The notes beneath the pieces are model-generated. The model made no database searches. It was not told where the DNA came from and saw nothing but the letters and a program-made list of their open reading frames with translations. This document shows, piece after piece, positions 54,032 through 63,950 of a stretch of 64,000 bases of DNA; the stretch's first letter is position 1; each line of letters begins with the position of its first letter. The DNA lies in contig NZ_CP104900.1 of NCBI RefSeq assembly GCF_025449215.1, positions 2,542,001 through 2,606,000 on the forward strand, given 5' to 3'. Position numbers and translations under genes: made by a program. The DNA comes from Shewanella seohaensis (GTDB taxonomy: Bacteria; Pseudomonadota; Gammaproteobacteria; Enterobacterales; Shewanellaceae).

Positions 54032-56014
54032 TTATTGGTGATTAAGCTCAAGCAACATGACGCCAGTATGGGGCAGAGTAACTGATTGATTAAGCTTGAA
54101 CTTATCCCCTGTGAAGACTGAGTTTACCGAGCTATTTCCCGCCAATACCTTGTTAAATCGGCTTAAATCCAGCGTTTGTGTTTGGTTATTCTTGTTGTAA
54201 ATCACCATCACTTTATCCGCATCGGCTTGGTAGCAGGCATTGCCCGCTGTGGGGTGTTTTGCCGCGCATCGAAATTGCACATAAACGCCGTTTTGCGGCA
54301 CAAAGTGCAGTAAATCGCCTGTTTGCAGCGCGGCTGAATGTTTACGGTAATTGAGTAGGGTGCGTACAAACGCAAGCGCTTGTTGCTGTTTTGCGTTTAG
54401 CCCTTTACCGCTAAAACCGCTTACCTTGCTATTGGCAAAGCCACCCGGAAAATCGCTACGCACTACACCGTCGTGGCGGCCTTCGGTTGGGCTGGTCATC
54501 AATACTTCTGTGCCGTAAAACAGCTGTGGAATCCGTTTGGCCGTTAACACATAGGTGAGGGCCATTTGGTACAGCGGCAGGTTTTCTTTCAGCAGACTAT
54601 AAATCCGATTGGTGTCGTGGTTGCCTTCAAAGAGGACTAACTGGCTTGGGTTAGCATACACCACATCATTCGCTAACATCTCGTAAAGCTTGATAAAACC
54701 AGTATCCCAGCCTTCGGGCTCGTTTAGGCTTTCAACCAGCTTTTCATAGAGTGGAAAGTCCATCAGGCTAGGTAAATCCGAGCGATAGCCATCGGCATTG
54801 ATTTTGCCTTTTTGCCAATAGGAGACGGTAATGGGATTGGCGGTCCACTCTTCGCCGACAATATTAAAATGTGGGTATTCGGCCATTAAGGCCTTTGACC
54901 ATTTGGCTAAAAAGGTTTTATCAGCGTAGGAGTAGGTGTCTTCGCGAATGCCCGAAAGCCCTGCGTATTCCACCCACCAAATGCTGTTTTGAATTAGATA
55001 AGTCGCAAGTTTTGGGTTGCGCTGATTGAGATCGGGCATCGAATCGACAAACCAACCGTCGACAAAGTCACTTTTATCCTGTGTGTCGGCGTAGGGATCT
55101 TGCACTGTGGTGCGTCTATGACTGGTAAAACTCGGGCTGGTAGAACTGGCGGCTGGAGCCGTTTTGGCATCAGTGATATTGGGCTTTAGTGGGTAGTTGA
55201 GCCAGTCACTGCTCGGTAAATCCTTTAACCACCAATGGTTTGAGCCGATATGGTTAAGCACTACGTCTTTAATCACCCCAAGACCATGCTGTTTGGCCTC
55301 TGTGACTAACTTTTGGTAATCCTGATTGCTGCCAAAACGCGGGTCAACCCGATACAGATTGGTAATGGCGTAACCATGGTAGGAGTATTGGGCTTGGTTA
55401 TTTTCAAGCAGTGGGTTGATCCACAGCTGAGTGACACCTATTTTGGCTAAGTAATCTAAGTGCTGGCGTATACCTTCGATATCGCCGCCATGGCGGCCAT
55501 CGGAATTATCAGGCGCCGCATGCTCGAGCATATCGGCTTGATTGTCATTGTTTGGGTTGCCATTGGCGAATCGGTCTGGGGTGATAAGGTAAATCACATC
55601 TTTATTACTAAAGCCTTGGCGTTCGCGGCTGCCATCTGCCCGCGCAGCTAAAGTGTAGGGCAGTTGGAAGAGCTGCTTGTCGCCAGCGAGAATGCGGATA
55701 TCAAAGGTCTGCGGCTTGGCTTGGCGCAAATCTAAATTGATAAACAAATAATGGGGATTATCCGTCTGCTCTATTCCTTCAAACACCACATCTTGGCCAG
55801 TAATCTCAACCTTAAGTTGCGTCGCATCCGCGGGCAGTGCATTGCTGTGGAGCATCAGTTGCAGCTTAGGATTATTCATGCCCGCCCACCAAGAGAGCGG
55901 TTCGAGATGAAAAGATGCTGTACTGCTGACGGGGCTATTGTTGGTCTGCGCCGAAATAGATAAGGGAGAAGAGGCGGTTAACACAAGGGCGAAGAGTAGA
56001 CTGTGACGTATCAT
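54032..56014 (-). CDS. Periplasmic GH13 enzyme (cyclomaltodextrinase/neopullulanase-like)
   Basis: A 660-residue protein with a Sec signal peptide (cleaved near SISAQ). An N-terminal beta domain (about 30-130) precedes the GH13 barrel, as in cyclomaltodextrinases and SusA-type neopullulanases. Barrel regions: DVVLNHIGSNH, GIREDTYSY (nucleophile Asp), IVGEEWT (acid Glu), FEGNHDTNR. A C-terminal beta domain ends the protein. It should cut maltodextrins in the periplasm. The region holding its ribosome site and start codon is duplicated in tandem just upstream. Confidence 0.92.
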   Translation of the reverse strand: MIRHSLLFALVLTASSPLSISAQTNNSPVSSTASFHLEPLSWWAGMNNPKLQLMLHSNALPADATQLKVEITGQDVVFEGIEQTDNPHYLFINLDLRQAKPQTFDIRILAGDKQLFQLPYTLAARADGSRERQGFSNKDVIYLITPDRFANGNPNNDNQADMLEHAAPDNSDGRHGGDIEGIRQHLDYLAKIGVTQLWINPLLENNQAQYSYHGYAITNLYRVDPRFGSNQDYQKLVTEAKQHGLGVIKDVVLNHIGSNHWWLKDLPSSDWLNYPLKPNITDAKTAPAASSTSPSFTSHRRTTVQDPYADTQDKSDFVDGWFVDSMPDLNQRNPKLATYLIQNSIWWVEYAGLSGIREDTYSYADKTFLAKWSKALMAEYPHFNIVGEEWTANPITVSYWQKGKINADGYRSDLPSLMDFPLYEKLVESLNEPEGWDTGFIKLYEMLANDVVYANPSQLVLFEGNHDTNRIYSLLKENLPLYQMALTYVLTAKRIPQLFYGTEVLMTSPTEGRHDGVVRSDFPGGFANSKVSGFSGKGLNAKQQQALAFVRTLLNYRKHSAALQTGDLLHFVPQNGVYVQFRCAAKHPTAGNACYQADADKVMVIYNKNNQTQTLDLSRFNKVLAGNSSVNSVFTGDKFKLNQSVTLPHTGVMLLELNHQ

Positions 56015-56095
56015 ACTATGGGCCTTTTATCGGGTAGGTTTTAAGTGTGACGTATCATACTATGGGCCTTTTATCGGGTAGGTTTTAAGTGTGAC
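56002..56095 (-). repeat. 44-bp tandem duplication over the start of the GH13 gene
   Basis: Units 56002-56045 and 56046-56089 are the same, followed by 6 bases of a third. Each unit carries the ribosome site and ATG ATA CGT CAC. The upstream copy opens a five-codon frame (MIRHT) that ends before the real start. Confidence 0.9.
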
Positions 56096-56144
56096 TTTAG
56101 AAATAAAGAGCGGCGTATCATCTCACTATTATTATGGGTAAAAG

Positions 56145-56176
56145 AAAAGCCTGCTTCACAGTGAAGCAGGCTTTTA
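56145..56176 (-). terminator. Terminator behind the TonB receptor gene
   Basis: AAAAGCCTGCTTCAC / GTGAAGCAGGCTTTT, a 15-bp perfect stem, followed on the minus strand by CTTTTACC. It lies 11 bp past the receptor stop. Confidence 0.85.
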
Positions 56177-56186
56177 CGATGACAGC

Positions 56187-59006
56187 TTACAGAGAGTAGG
56201 TTAAACCAAGGAAATATTGTCTACCGAAGTATTGAATTGTTCCGGTTTGATGCTCTTCACCAAAGTAAGTTTTATTAGGCTCATCGGTGAGGTTATTGAT
56301 TTGGAACAGGAACTTAAGTCCGTTGTCCAGCGCATAAGAAGCCTGATAATCCACAATCGTTTCTGCATCAAAGAACGCCAGTTGAGATTCAACCGCAACT
56401 TGCTCTGACACATAACTACTACGGTATCTCATGCTCACACGGGTATCGAAACCATCCAAGGTGTAGAACAGGGTAGTGTTCAGCACGTTTTCTGACAGAC
56501 CTGGTAATGGAATGGTCAGGTTAGAACCGCTTAAGTCTGTAGTGAATTCCACTTCACTGTCTGAATAGGAATAGCTACCAGTGAAACCTAAACCATCTAA
56601 AGGTGACGGTAGGAAATCAAACACTTGGGTATAGCCTAACTCGATACCACGGATATAACCGCCTTTATCGTTGTTGATGGCTGTTTGATATTGGCCTTCA
56701 TCTTTAACAACTGGGAACTCAACGCCATTGTCGATAATTGTATCGGGCACGATAAAGCCATTCGCTTCAAAATCAAATGGTTGAATAGTGAAGTTGTTGA
56801 TGAAAGATTTAATATCTTTATAGAACAAGGCCACAACGACCGCACCTTCAGACTCTTCAAAGTAGTGCTCGTAGGACAAGTCATATTGATCCGCATAGAA
56901 AGGATCTAATAACGGACTGGTGTTACCCCACGCATTGTACTTTTTGTATCCTGGCGTAGCAGAGTCGTCATACCAAGAACCCATACCTGACTTTAACTTG
57001 TCGATTGGTGGGCGTGACATCACAGAGGCCGCTGCAAAACGCAGTTGATCGTTTTCAGTCAGGTGGAAGGTTAAGTTCAGTGACGGTAAGTAGTCGGTAT
57101 AGGTTTTGCCGACCTTGTTACGGATATAATCCGTGCTTACGACGCCTTGCTCATCGGTAATGGCTTCACCTAAACCATAACCAACTTGTTGCAGACCCGT
57201 ACTGCTTTGATCTGTGTGTACGACACGTACACCTAAGTTACCTGTGACTTTAACATCGCCGATATCGAAGTCTAAGTTTGCCTGCACGTAACCGGCTAAT
57301 ACATCTTCATTGACCGCGCCGCTTTGGATCATGGTCCAGTTATTTGACCAGTTCGCCGTTGGAGTGAAAGGTGATTGGCCAGTTGCCGCCAGTTGTGCGT
57401 TCACCAGTTCAATGGCTTTGTTAAAGTCAATGGCGAGGAAACTTGGGTAACCTGCTAATTCACCACCAAAATCTACCACTTTGGCCATATCGCCGTTCAG
57501 TGCTAGGACTGGTTGATTATCAGGGTTTTTACCAAACTCGAAACCGTAACCTGCCTGTGAACGCTGTGCGTTGAATTCACGTTCAGCATAACGCACACCA
57601 AAATCAACAGAAGAGACAAAGCTGGTGTCTAGGACATAGTTAAAATCGAGTTTGTAGGCAATCAGATCGTTTTGCTGATTATACGGCCACATACCCACTT
57701 CTTTAAGACCTAGGGTCGAGGTATTTGTGTAGTCGTTAGCAAAGCTGACATCTGCAGGATTTAAGCCATTCAGTTGATAAGTAACAGATTCAGCTGAGCG
57801 AACTTCATTGCCTAGATCATCGTACAACACGGCGCGAGTACCGCCGTTAACGAATTCACCATCGGCTTTGGAATAGCTGACATCGGCCGCCACTGTCAGT
57901 GCGCCACCGTTATTCCATTCAAGGTTCAAAGAGCCTGAAGTCAATTCTGAGTATTTTGAGTCGTTATCGTTGATCACGAAAACCGCAAAGTTATCCGTGC
58001 CATCAGTAGAGACTGTACCACCCGTCATAGAACCGTTTTCGACAACGGCATCGCTGATAGTGCCGTTTTTCAATGACTTGACGCGGAAACCACGGGCAAA
58101 GTTTTCAGAGGTAAATTTAGAGTGAAATAGATCGCCTTTCACACTCAGGCTATCACTCGGTTGCCAATGGATAGCAGCCATATAACCATCACGGGTATCG
58201 TCGCCGCCTTTTTGTTGCAGTTCAAAACCTTCACTAATCGCTTCGGTTACACCGTCACCGTTAACGTCTTTTTTATCATCATTAAAACGTAACCCAATGA
58301 ATTGACTTGCAACATAAGGTTGATACAGGTGAGCATAGCCCACAGCAACCCCTAAGGTGTCTTCCAGGAATTTACCTTGATAAGCGAGACTTAAACGATT
58401 GCCGTATTGCTCTGCATCGGAGATTTCATCGGCGCGATCGTTAAAGCTGCCGCGGGCATTGATATTGAATGATTGATCTTTGTCATTCTTCAGCGGATCG
58501 GCGGTTTTTAATTCAACCGTACCGGCCACGCCGCCTTCGATCAGTGAGGCTTTAGGTGTTTTGTAAACCGCTGCCTGACTAATTAATTCGGATGGATATT
58601 GGTCAAACTCAATGGCGCGTTTACCACCAGTGGTCACCTGTTCGTGGCCATTGAGGGTTGCAAACACGAAATCGCCATCCAGACCACGGATGTTCAAACC
58701 ACTAGCTTGGCCGCCAGTACGAACAGCGGTGACGCCTGGTAAACGGGTTAACGCATCGGCGATAGATTGGTCGGGCAGGGCGCCGAGATCGTCGGCAGAG
58801 ATAGATTCAGATACGGTATCGCCAAAACGTTTTTCATTAAGCGATTTGATCACACTAGTTCTGAAGCCTTTAACTTGGATTACTTCAATTTCGGCATCTT
58901 TTGCTTTTAGGTCTTTTTCTTTTACATCATCTGCTGCGTAGGAGTGCATACTGGCGCCTGCAGCAACGAGTGCTAAGGTCAGCAAGCTGGGTTTAAATCG
59001 CATCAT
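56187..59006 (-). CDS. TonB-dependent receptor, maltodextrin-type
   Basis: A 939-residue outer-membrane receptor. Signal peptide residues 1-24. A TonB-box-like segment (EIEVIQVKGFRTSV, about 40-53) precedes the plug (LPDQSIADALTRLPGVTAVR), and the rest is a beta-barrel ending in an aromatic residue pattern (YFLGLTYSL). The sequence follows the Xanthomonas/Caulobacter-type receptor group (TIGR01782), which includes the MalA maltodextrin transporter. Its place between GH13 genes points to maltodextrin. The first two codons are both ATG; the ribosome site is GGGGAAG. Confidence 0.92.
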   Translation of the reverse strand: MMRFKPSLLTLALVAAGASMHSYAADDVKEKDLKAKDAEIEVIQVKGFRTSVIKSLNEKRFGDTVSESISADDLGALPDQSIADALTRLPGVTAVRTGGQASGLNIRGLDGDFVFATLNGHEQVTTGGKRAIEFDQYPSELISQAAVYKTPKASLIEGGVAGTVELKTADPLKNDKDQSFNINARGSFNDRADEISDAEQYGNRLSLAYQGKFLEDTLGVAVGYAHLYQPYVASQFIGLRFNDDKKDVNGDGVTEAISEGFELQQKGGDDTRDGYMAAIHWQPSDSLSVKGDLFHSKFTSENFARGFRVKSLKNGTISDAVVENGSMTGGTVSTDGTDNFAVFVINDNDSKYSELTSGSLNLEWNNGGALTVAADVSYSKADGEFVNGGTRAVLYDDLGNEVRSAESVTYQLNGLNPADVSFANDYTNTSTLGLKEVGMWPYNQQNDLIAYKLDFNYVLDTSFVSSVDFGVRYAEREFNAQRSQAGYGFEFGKNPDNQPVLALNGDMAKVVDFGGELAGYPSFLAIDFNKAIELVNAQLAATGQSPFTPTANWSNNWTMIQSGAVNEDVLAGYVQANLDFDIGDVKVTGNLGVRVVHTDQSSTGLQQVGYGLGEAITDEQGVVSTDYIRNKVGKTYTDYLPSLNLTFHLTENDQLRFAAASVMSRPPIDKLKSGMGSWYDDSATPGYKKYNAWGNTSPLLDPFYADQYDLSYEHYFEESEGAVVVALFYKDIKSFINNFTIQPFDFEANGFIVPDTIIDNGVEFPVVKDEGQYQTAINNDKGGYIRGIELGYTQVFDFLPSPLDGLGFTGSYSYSDSEVEFTTDLSGSNLTIPLPGLSENVLNTTLFYTLDGFDTRVSMRYRSSYVSEQVAVESQLAFFDAETIVDYQASYALDNGLKFLFQINNLTDEPNKTYFGEEHQTGTIQYFGRQYFLGLTYSL

Positions 59007-59503
59007 TTCTATCTTCCCCTTGAAGTCGCTTTTTACCGCTTATGTAGAGCGTTTTATCGTTATTACCGCATTGTTTTTGCGGCCTTTTTTTGGTATCTCG
59101 GCGCTTAATTGACTGCATAAGTGCTGCGTTTATGACCAAATTGTTATGCAACGGTGAAGATACTACTCCCGAGAATCTTGGCGTCACAATATTGTGCATA
59201 CGTATTCAATAGGTCATTGGCCTGCCAAAACCGGCATTTCGGCCAAAAAACTCCGATTTTATCTCTGGCTATTTCAACGCAACCTTATGTTAGTAAAGGG
59301 TTAATTTTATCTTTATCAGACAAGTCTAATGATAGTCTGTTTTGCATACGTATGCAGGCGTATTGAACCTTATTTCCCTGTTCACGTATGCTCGTTGCCA
59401 CTAATACAAGCCGTAGCGCCTTTACTCCGCAGTAACATGATTGTAACTGCTCATGTGAGAGTTTTTGGGTTAGCGCGCTGAAGAATAAGGATAAAGGGGC
59501 AAT
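59007..59503. promoter_or_regulatory. Divergent receptor/glucosidase control region with LacI-type operators
   Basis: Two related palindromes: TGCATACGTATTCA (59195-59208) and the perfect TGCATACGTATGCA (59343-59356). A half site ACGTATGC lies at 59384-59391. Their shape fits a LacI-family regulator such as a MalR-like repressor. They flank the two promoters of the receptor (left) and glucosidase (right). No gene in this stretch. Confidence 0.65.
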
Positions 59504-61126
59504 ATGAGTGAGTTAACTTGGTGGCGTGGAGCCGTGATCTATCAAATCTATCCACGTAGCCTTTTGGATACTAATGGTGATGGCGTTGGCGATCTGCGCG
59601 GTATTATCACCAAGTTGGACTATATTGCCAGCCTGAATGTGGATGCCATTTGGATTTCGCCGTTCTTTAAATCGCCCATGGACGATTTTGGTTACGATAT
59701 CAGTGACTATCGTGAGGTGGATCCACTGTTTGGTTCGATGCAGGATTTCGATGAGCTGATCGAAAAAGCCCATCAACGTGGCATTAAAGTCATTATCGAC
59801 CAAGTGCTCAGCCATACGTCGGATCAGCATGCTTGGTTTTGTGAGAGCCGCGAGAGCCGCACCAATCCTAAGGCCGATTGGTATGTGTGGGCCGATCCTA
59901 AAGAAGATGGAACGGCGCCAAACAACTGGTTAGCGATTTTCGGTGGTTGCGCCTGGGAGTGGGAACCGCGCAGACAACAGTATTATCTGCACAACTTTTT
60001 ACGCAGTCAGCCCGATATAAACTTCCATAATCCTGAAGTGCGTCAAGCCGTGTTAGATAATGTGGAGTTTTGGTTGAAGAAGGGCGTCGATGGTTTCCGC
60101 TTAGATGCCATTACCTTCTGTTATCACGATGAGCAGCTTAGGGATAATCCGGCAAAACCTAAGGATAAACGCCAAGGTCGCGGATTTAGTGAAGATAATC
60201 CCTACGCCTATCAGTACCATTACTACAATAATGATCGTCCGCAAACGATTCTATTTATTGAAGAATTGCGCCAGTTGATCAATCGCTATCCGGGTGCTGT
60301 GACCTTAGGCGAAGTCTCCGCTGAGGATTCTCTCGCCGTGATGGCTGCCTATACCAAGGGTGAAGAGCGCTTACATATGGCCTACAGTTTCGAGCTGCTG
60401 ACCGATGACTATAGCGCCGCTTATATTCGCCAAACCGTCGAGGCACTCGAAGCGAGTATTGGTGATGGTTGGCCTTGCTGGGCGATTGGTAACCACGATG
60501 TGCAGCGCGTTGCAAGCCGTTGGGGACGGGGCAAGCAAACCCACGACATGGTGAAAATGCTTAATGCCATGCTCAGCTCACTTCGCGGCAGTGTTTGTAG
60601 TTACCAAGGAGAAGAGCTTGGCTTAACCGAGGCGCCAATTGAATACCATGAATTGCAGGATCCCTTCGGTAAAACTTTCTGGCCAATGTTTAAGGGCCGT
60701 GACGGTTGCCGCACTCCGATGCCGTGGGAACAGCACGCCGATTTTAGCGGCTTTAGCCAAGTAACACCTTGGTTGCCTGTGGCGAATGCACACAGAGCAT
60801 TGGCGGTCGATGTGCAGGAAGCCGATCCCGCTTCAATGCTGCAGGGCTATCGTCAGTTCCTCGCGTGGCGCAAAGGCTATCCTATTTTAATTGAAGGGGA
60901 GATTGAGTTCCTCGACGCGCCTGAACCTTTATTGGTATTTGTGCGCACGCTCGGTGAGCAAAAGTTACTGGTGTGCTTCAATCTGCTAGATCAGGAAATT
61001 GAATGGTCACTGAAGGAGCTCAACCTGCAGCAAGAAATTACCGGTCACGGGTTGAAAACTGCGCAAAGGGTCGCCGACACATTGACATTTTCGGCCTACG
61101 CCTGCTTTTATGCGCTGTTGAACTAG
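59504..61126 (+). CDS. Cytoplasmic GH13 alpha-glucosidase
   Basis: A 540-residue GH13 enzyme without a signal peptide, of the oligo-1,6-glucosidase/alpha-glucosidase group. Regions: DQVLSHTSDQH (I), GFRLDAITF (II, nucleophile Asp), TLGEVSAED (III, acid Glu), AIGNHDVQR (IV). The Val-type residue after the region II Asp/Ala (AIT) points to alpha-1,4 preference. It should release glucose from imported maltodextrins. The ATG follows AAAGGGG. It sits 127 bp before the sugar transporter and may share its transcript. Confidence 0.93.
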   Translation: MSELTWWRGAVIYQIYPRSLLDTNGDGVGDLRGIITKLDYIASLNVDAIWISPFFKSPMDDFGYDISDYREVDPLFGSMQDFDELIEKAHQRGIKVIIDQVLSHTSDQHAWFCESRESRTNPKADWYVWADPKEDGTAPNNWLAIFGGCAWEWEPRRQQYYLHNFLRSQPDINFHNPEVRQAVLDNVEFWLKKGVDGFRLDAITFCYHDEQLRDNPAKPKDKRQGRGFSEDNPYAYQYHYYNNDRPQTILFIEELRQLINRYPGAVTLGEVSAEDSLAVMAAYTKGEERLHMAYSFELLTDDYSAAYIRQTVEALEASIGDGWPCWAIGNHDVQRVASRWGRGKQTHDMVKMLNAMLSSLRGSVCSYQGEELGLTEAPIEYHELQDPFGKTFWPMFKGRDGCRTPMPWEQHADFSGFSQVTPWLPVANAHRALAVDVQEADPASMLQGYRQFLAWRKGYPILIEGEIEFLDAPEPLLVFVRTLGEQKLLVCFNLLDQEIEWSLKELNLQQEITGHGLKTAQRVADTLTFSAYACFYALLN

Positions 61127-61252
61127 TTTTCAACCGCGCATAACACCACTTCGGATGGGCAGCACAAATTCATTGTGACTGTCTGTCGTGGTACGAAAAC
61201 GCCTAAGGGACATTCCCTTTAGATAATAAAAACATGATTAGAGAGCACAACT

Positions 61253-62524
61253 ATGGCGTCATCTATAAACACCAGCAGCCACACGAGCAGCGTGAGTGAG
61301 GCGGGAAACGGTAATTATCGTTTTGCGTTAGTCTCATTGACCTCACTGTTTTTTATGTGGGGCTTTATTACTTGTCTGAACGATATTCTGATCCCCCATC
61401 TTAAGGCGGTGTTTTCACTCAATTACACCCAAGCGATGTTGATCCAGTTCTGCTTTTTTGGCGCTTATTTTCTGGTGTCGATCCCTGCGGGACAGCTGGT
61501 TAAACGACTCGGTTATCAAAAAGGCATAGTCACAGGGTTAGTGATTGCGAGTATCGGCTGTGGTTTGTTCTACCCAGCAGCGTCCTTTGCGACCTACGGA
61601 TTGTTCCTCGGCGCGCTGTTTGTTCTGGCCTCAGGGATCACGATTTTACAAGTGGCGGCTAACCCTTATGTTAACGCGCTAGGTAGCAGCCAGACGGCAT
61701 CGAGCCGCTTAAACCTGACGCAAGCCTTTAACGCGCTAGGGACCACAGTTGCGCCATTTTTTGGCTCGATTTTGATTCTGTCCGTTGCAGCCACGGCATC
61801 CTCTGAATTAGCGCAAGCCAATGCCGAGGCGGAAGTGGTTAAGCTACCTTATTTACTGTTAGCGACCGCACTTGCCGTACTGGCGGTGATTTTCGCTAAG
61901 CTCGATTTGCCGGTGATCCGTGAACACAGCGAAGCCGCTGCGGGCGAAGTACAAACCCATTTAGGCAAGACTAGCGCACTGCAAAGCACCCATTTGGTGT
62001 TAGGTGCGGTGGGGATTTTTGTTTATGTGGGCGCAGAAGTGTCGATTGGTAGCTTCTTAGTTAACTTCCTCGGCGAATCACACATCGTCGGCATGCCAGA
62101 AGAGCAAGCGGCCCATTACATCGCCTATTACTGGGGCGGCGCTATGGTCGGGCGCTTTATCGGTTCGGCGGTAATGCAAAAAATTCCTGCTGGCACAGTG
62201 CTGGCTTTCAATGCCTTGATGGCGGCATTGTTGGTGCTGGTGGCGATCACCAGCAGCGGCACGCTGGCGATGTGGGCGATTTTGGGCGTGGGATTATTTA
62301 ACTCGATTATGTTCCCCACTATTTTCAGCTTAGCGCTGCGTGACCTAGGTCCGCACACGTCGCAGGGTAGCGGTATTCTCTGTTTAGCCATTGTGGGTGG
62401 TGCGATTGTGCCATTGTTACAAGGCGTGTTAGCCGATAACTTAGGCATTCAATTGGCTTTTGTTCTGCCAGTAGTGTGCTACGGTTTTATCCTGTTCTAT
62501 GGAGCGAAAGGCTCTAAAATGTAA
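61253..62524 (+). CDS. Sugar MFS transporter, FucP/GluP family
   Basis: A 423-residue, 12-helix major facilitator protein. The N-terminal block [20 protein letters not shown] and the following [19 protein letters not shown] are typical of the FucP/GluP (glucose-galactose) group, as is [13 protein letters not shown]. It should import glucose or a related sugar with protons. It follows the cytoplasmic alpha-glucosidase and belongs to the maltodextrin locus. A strong terminator follows. Confidence 0.93.
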   Translation: MASSINTSSHTSSVSEAGNGNYRFALVSLTSLFFMWGFITCLNDILIPHLKAVFSLNYTQAMLIQFCFFGAYFLVSIPAGQLVKRLGYQKGIVTGLVIASIGCGLFYPAASFATYGLFLGALFVLASGITILQVAANPYVNALGSSQTASSRLNLTQAFNALGTTVAPFFGSILILSVAATASSELAQANAEAEVVKLPYLLLATALAVLAVIFAKLDLPVIREHSEAAAGEVQTHLGKTSALQSTHLVLGAVGIFVYVGAEVSIGSFLVNFLGESHIVGMPEEQAAHYIAYYWGGAMVGRFIGSAVMQKIPAGTVLAFNALMAALLVLVAITSSGTLAMWAILGVGLFNSIMFPTIFSLALRDLGPHTSQGSGILCLAIVGGAIVPLLQGVLADNLGIQLAFVLPVVCYGFILFYGAKGSKM

Positions 62525-62543
62525 CGGCATTGGCCATTTCGAT

Positions 62544-62571
62544 AAAAGCGATCCCCATGGATCGCTTTTTT
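62544..62571 (+). terminator. Terminator behind the sugar transporter
   Basis: AAAAGCGATCC (62544-62554) pairs with GGATCGCTTTT (62559-62569) over a CCAT loop, with more T residues after. 20 bp past the stop. Confidence 0.88.
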
Positions 62572-62674
62572 ATTGGACTTTTTGCCTCTAAAAGGCAACT
62601 GGGCATCTGTTTACTTGCGTATTAGTGCCTGACCTCCTATGATCCCCGGTTTTATTACTCACGGTGACCTGTAA

Positions 62675-63888
62675 ATGTTGAATTCTCCGCTTTCTGCCAG
62701 CTCGAATGAATTAGTGATCAGTATCTTAGCTATGGTACTGAGCGAAGGAAAACCCTTAGACCGGGCCTATTCTCAGCATTTTTCGGGGTTAAAGTTAGTA
62801 CCCGCCGAACAGGCGCGTATTGCCACTGTGACGGGCGATATTCTGCGCCGGTTAAATCTGTATTGTTTCTTAGCCGAAATTAAGCCGGAAGAAATGGAGC
62901 GCTTAGGCTCCAAGCTGCTTAATGTGTGGCATTTATTCCACAAGCTAGAACTGCCTAAGATGCAGTATTCCTTGCCAGTCGATGCCGAGCGTTTAGCCGA
63001 GCGTATCGAGCAGGCGCAGCGCCAACCCGTACTTTGGGACGGTTGCCCTGAATGGCTAGATGCTATGGGTCAAGCCCAGCTTGGTGCATCCTGGGAGAAG
63101 GAGCGCGCCGCCTTAAGCACTCCGCCAAAACGTTTCCTGCGGGTCAATGGTCTTAAAGTGAGTCGTGATGAGCTAGCGCAAAAACTGGCGGCCGAGTTTG
63201 TCACCACCCAAGCGGTGGAGAGCGTTGATTCAGCCCTTGAAGTGACCTCAGACTCCGCGCTGTTTCGCACTAACTGCTTTAAAGACGGTCTATTCGAGCA
63301 ACAAGATGCGGGCTCACAACGTGTGGCCGCCGCGCTCGATGCCAAACCGGGGATGCGAGTGATCGATGCTTGCGCGGGAGCGGGGGCAAGACCCTACATA
63401 TCGCCGCGCAGATGCAGGGTAAAGGCCGTTTATTGGCGATGGATGTGGAGCAATGGAAACTCGACAACCTCAAGGAACGCGCCCGCCGTAATGGCGCCCA
63501 CAATATCGAAACCCGATTAATTGTGGGTTCTAAAACCATTAAACGCTTAAAACTCAGTGCAGACCGTGTGCTACTCGATGTGCCTTGTTCTGGCCTTGGG
63601 GTATTAAAGCGCAATCCCGACGCCAAATGGCGTGATACCGCCGAACGTTTGCCGGTACTGATGGAGCTGCAAAAGCATATCTTAAGCAGCTATAGCCGCA
63701 TGGTGAAGGTTGGTGGCATTGTGGTATACGCGACCTGCTCAATTTTCCCCTGTGAAAACCGCGGTCAAGTGGATGCTTTCTTAGCGGAAAACCCCAATTT
63801 CCGTTTACTAGAAGATGAAACCATCAGCCCCGCCGAGACGGGTTTCGATGGGTTTTATTTAGCAAAACTTGAGCGAATTCAAGAATAA
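62675..63888 (+). pseudogene. RsmB-family RNA m5C methyltransferase, split by a one-base frameshift
   Basis: A SAM-dependent 5-methylcytosine methyltransferase like those acting on 16S rRNA. The N-terminal domain is intact at 62675-63370. Motif I is split: VIDACAGAG stops fitting at the G5 run (63380-63385), and the other frame continues GKTLHIAAQMQGKGRLL. One more G restores 404 residues. The two catalytic Cys blocks follow (LLDVPCSGLGVLKRNPD and YATCSIFPCENRG). It resembles RsmB but lacks the N-terminal NusB-like part in full, so a paralogue is possible. Confidence 0.88.
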
Positions 63889-63906
63889 ACCCGCATTTTA
63901 TCTCGC

Positions 63907-63950
63907 CACTAAAGCACGTTTTCATCCATAATTGAAAAGTTGCTTTAGTG
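63907..63950. other. Hairpin past the RsmB-like gene
   Basis: CACTAAAGCA (63907-63916) pairs with TGCTTTAGTG (63941-63950), with a smaller inner TTTTCA / TGAAAA stem. There is no T run, so it may be a weak terminator or an RNA-stability element. The rest of the window's right end (to 64000) holds no gene I can see. Confidence 0.45.
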
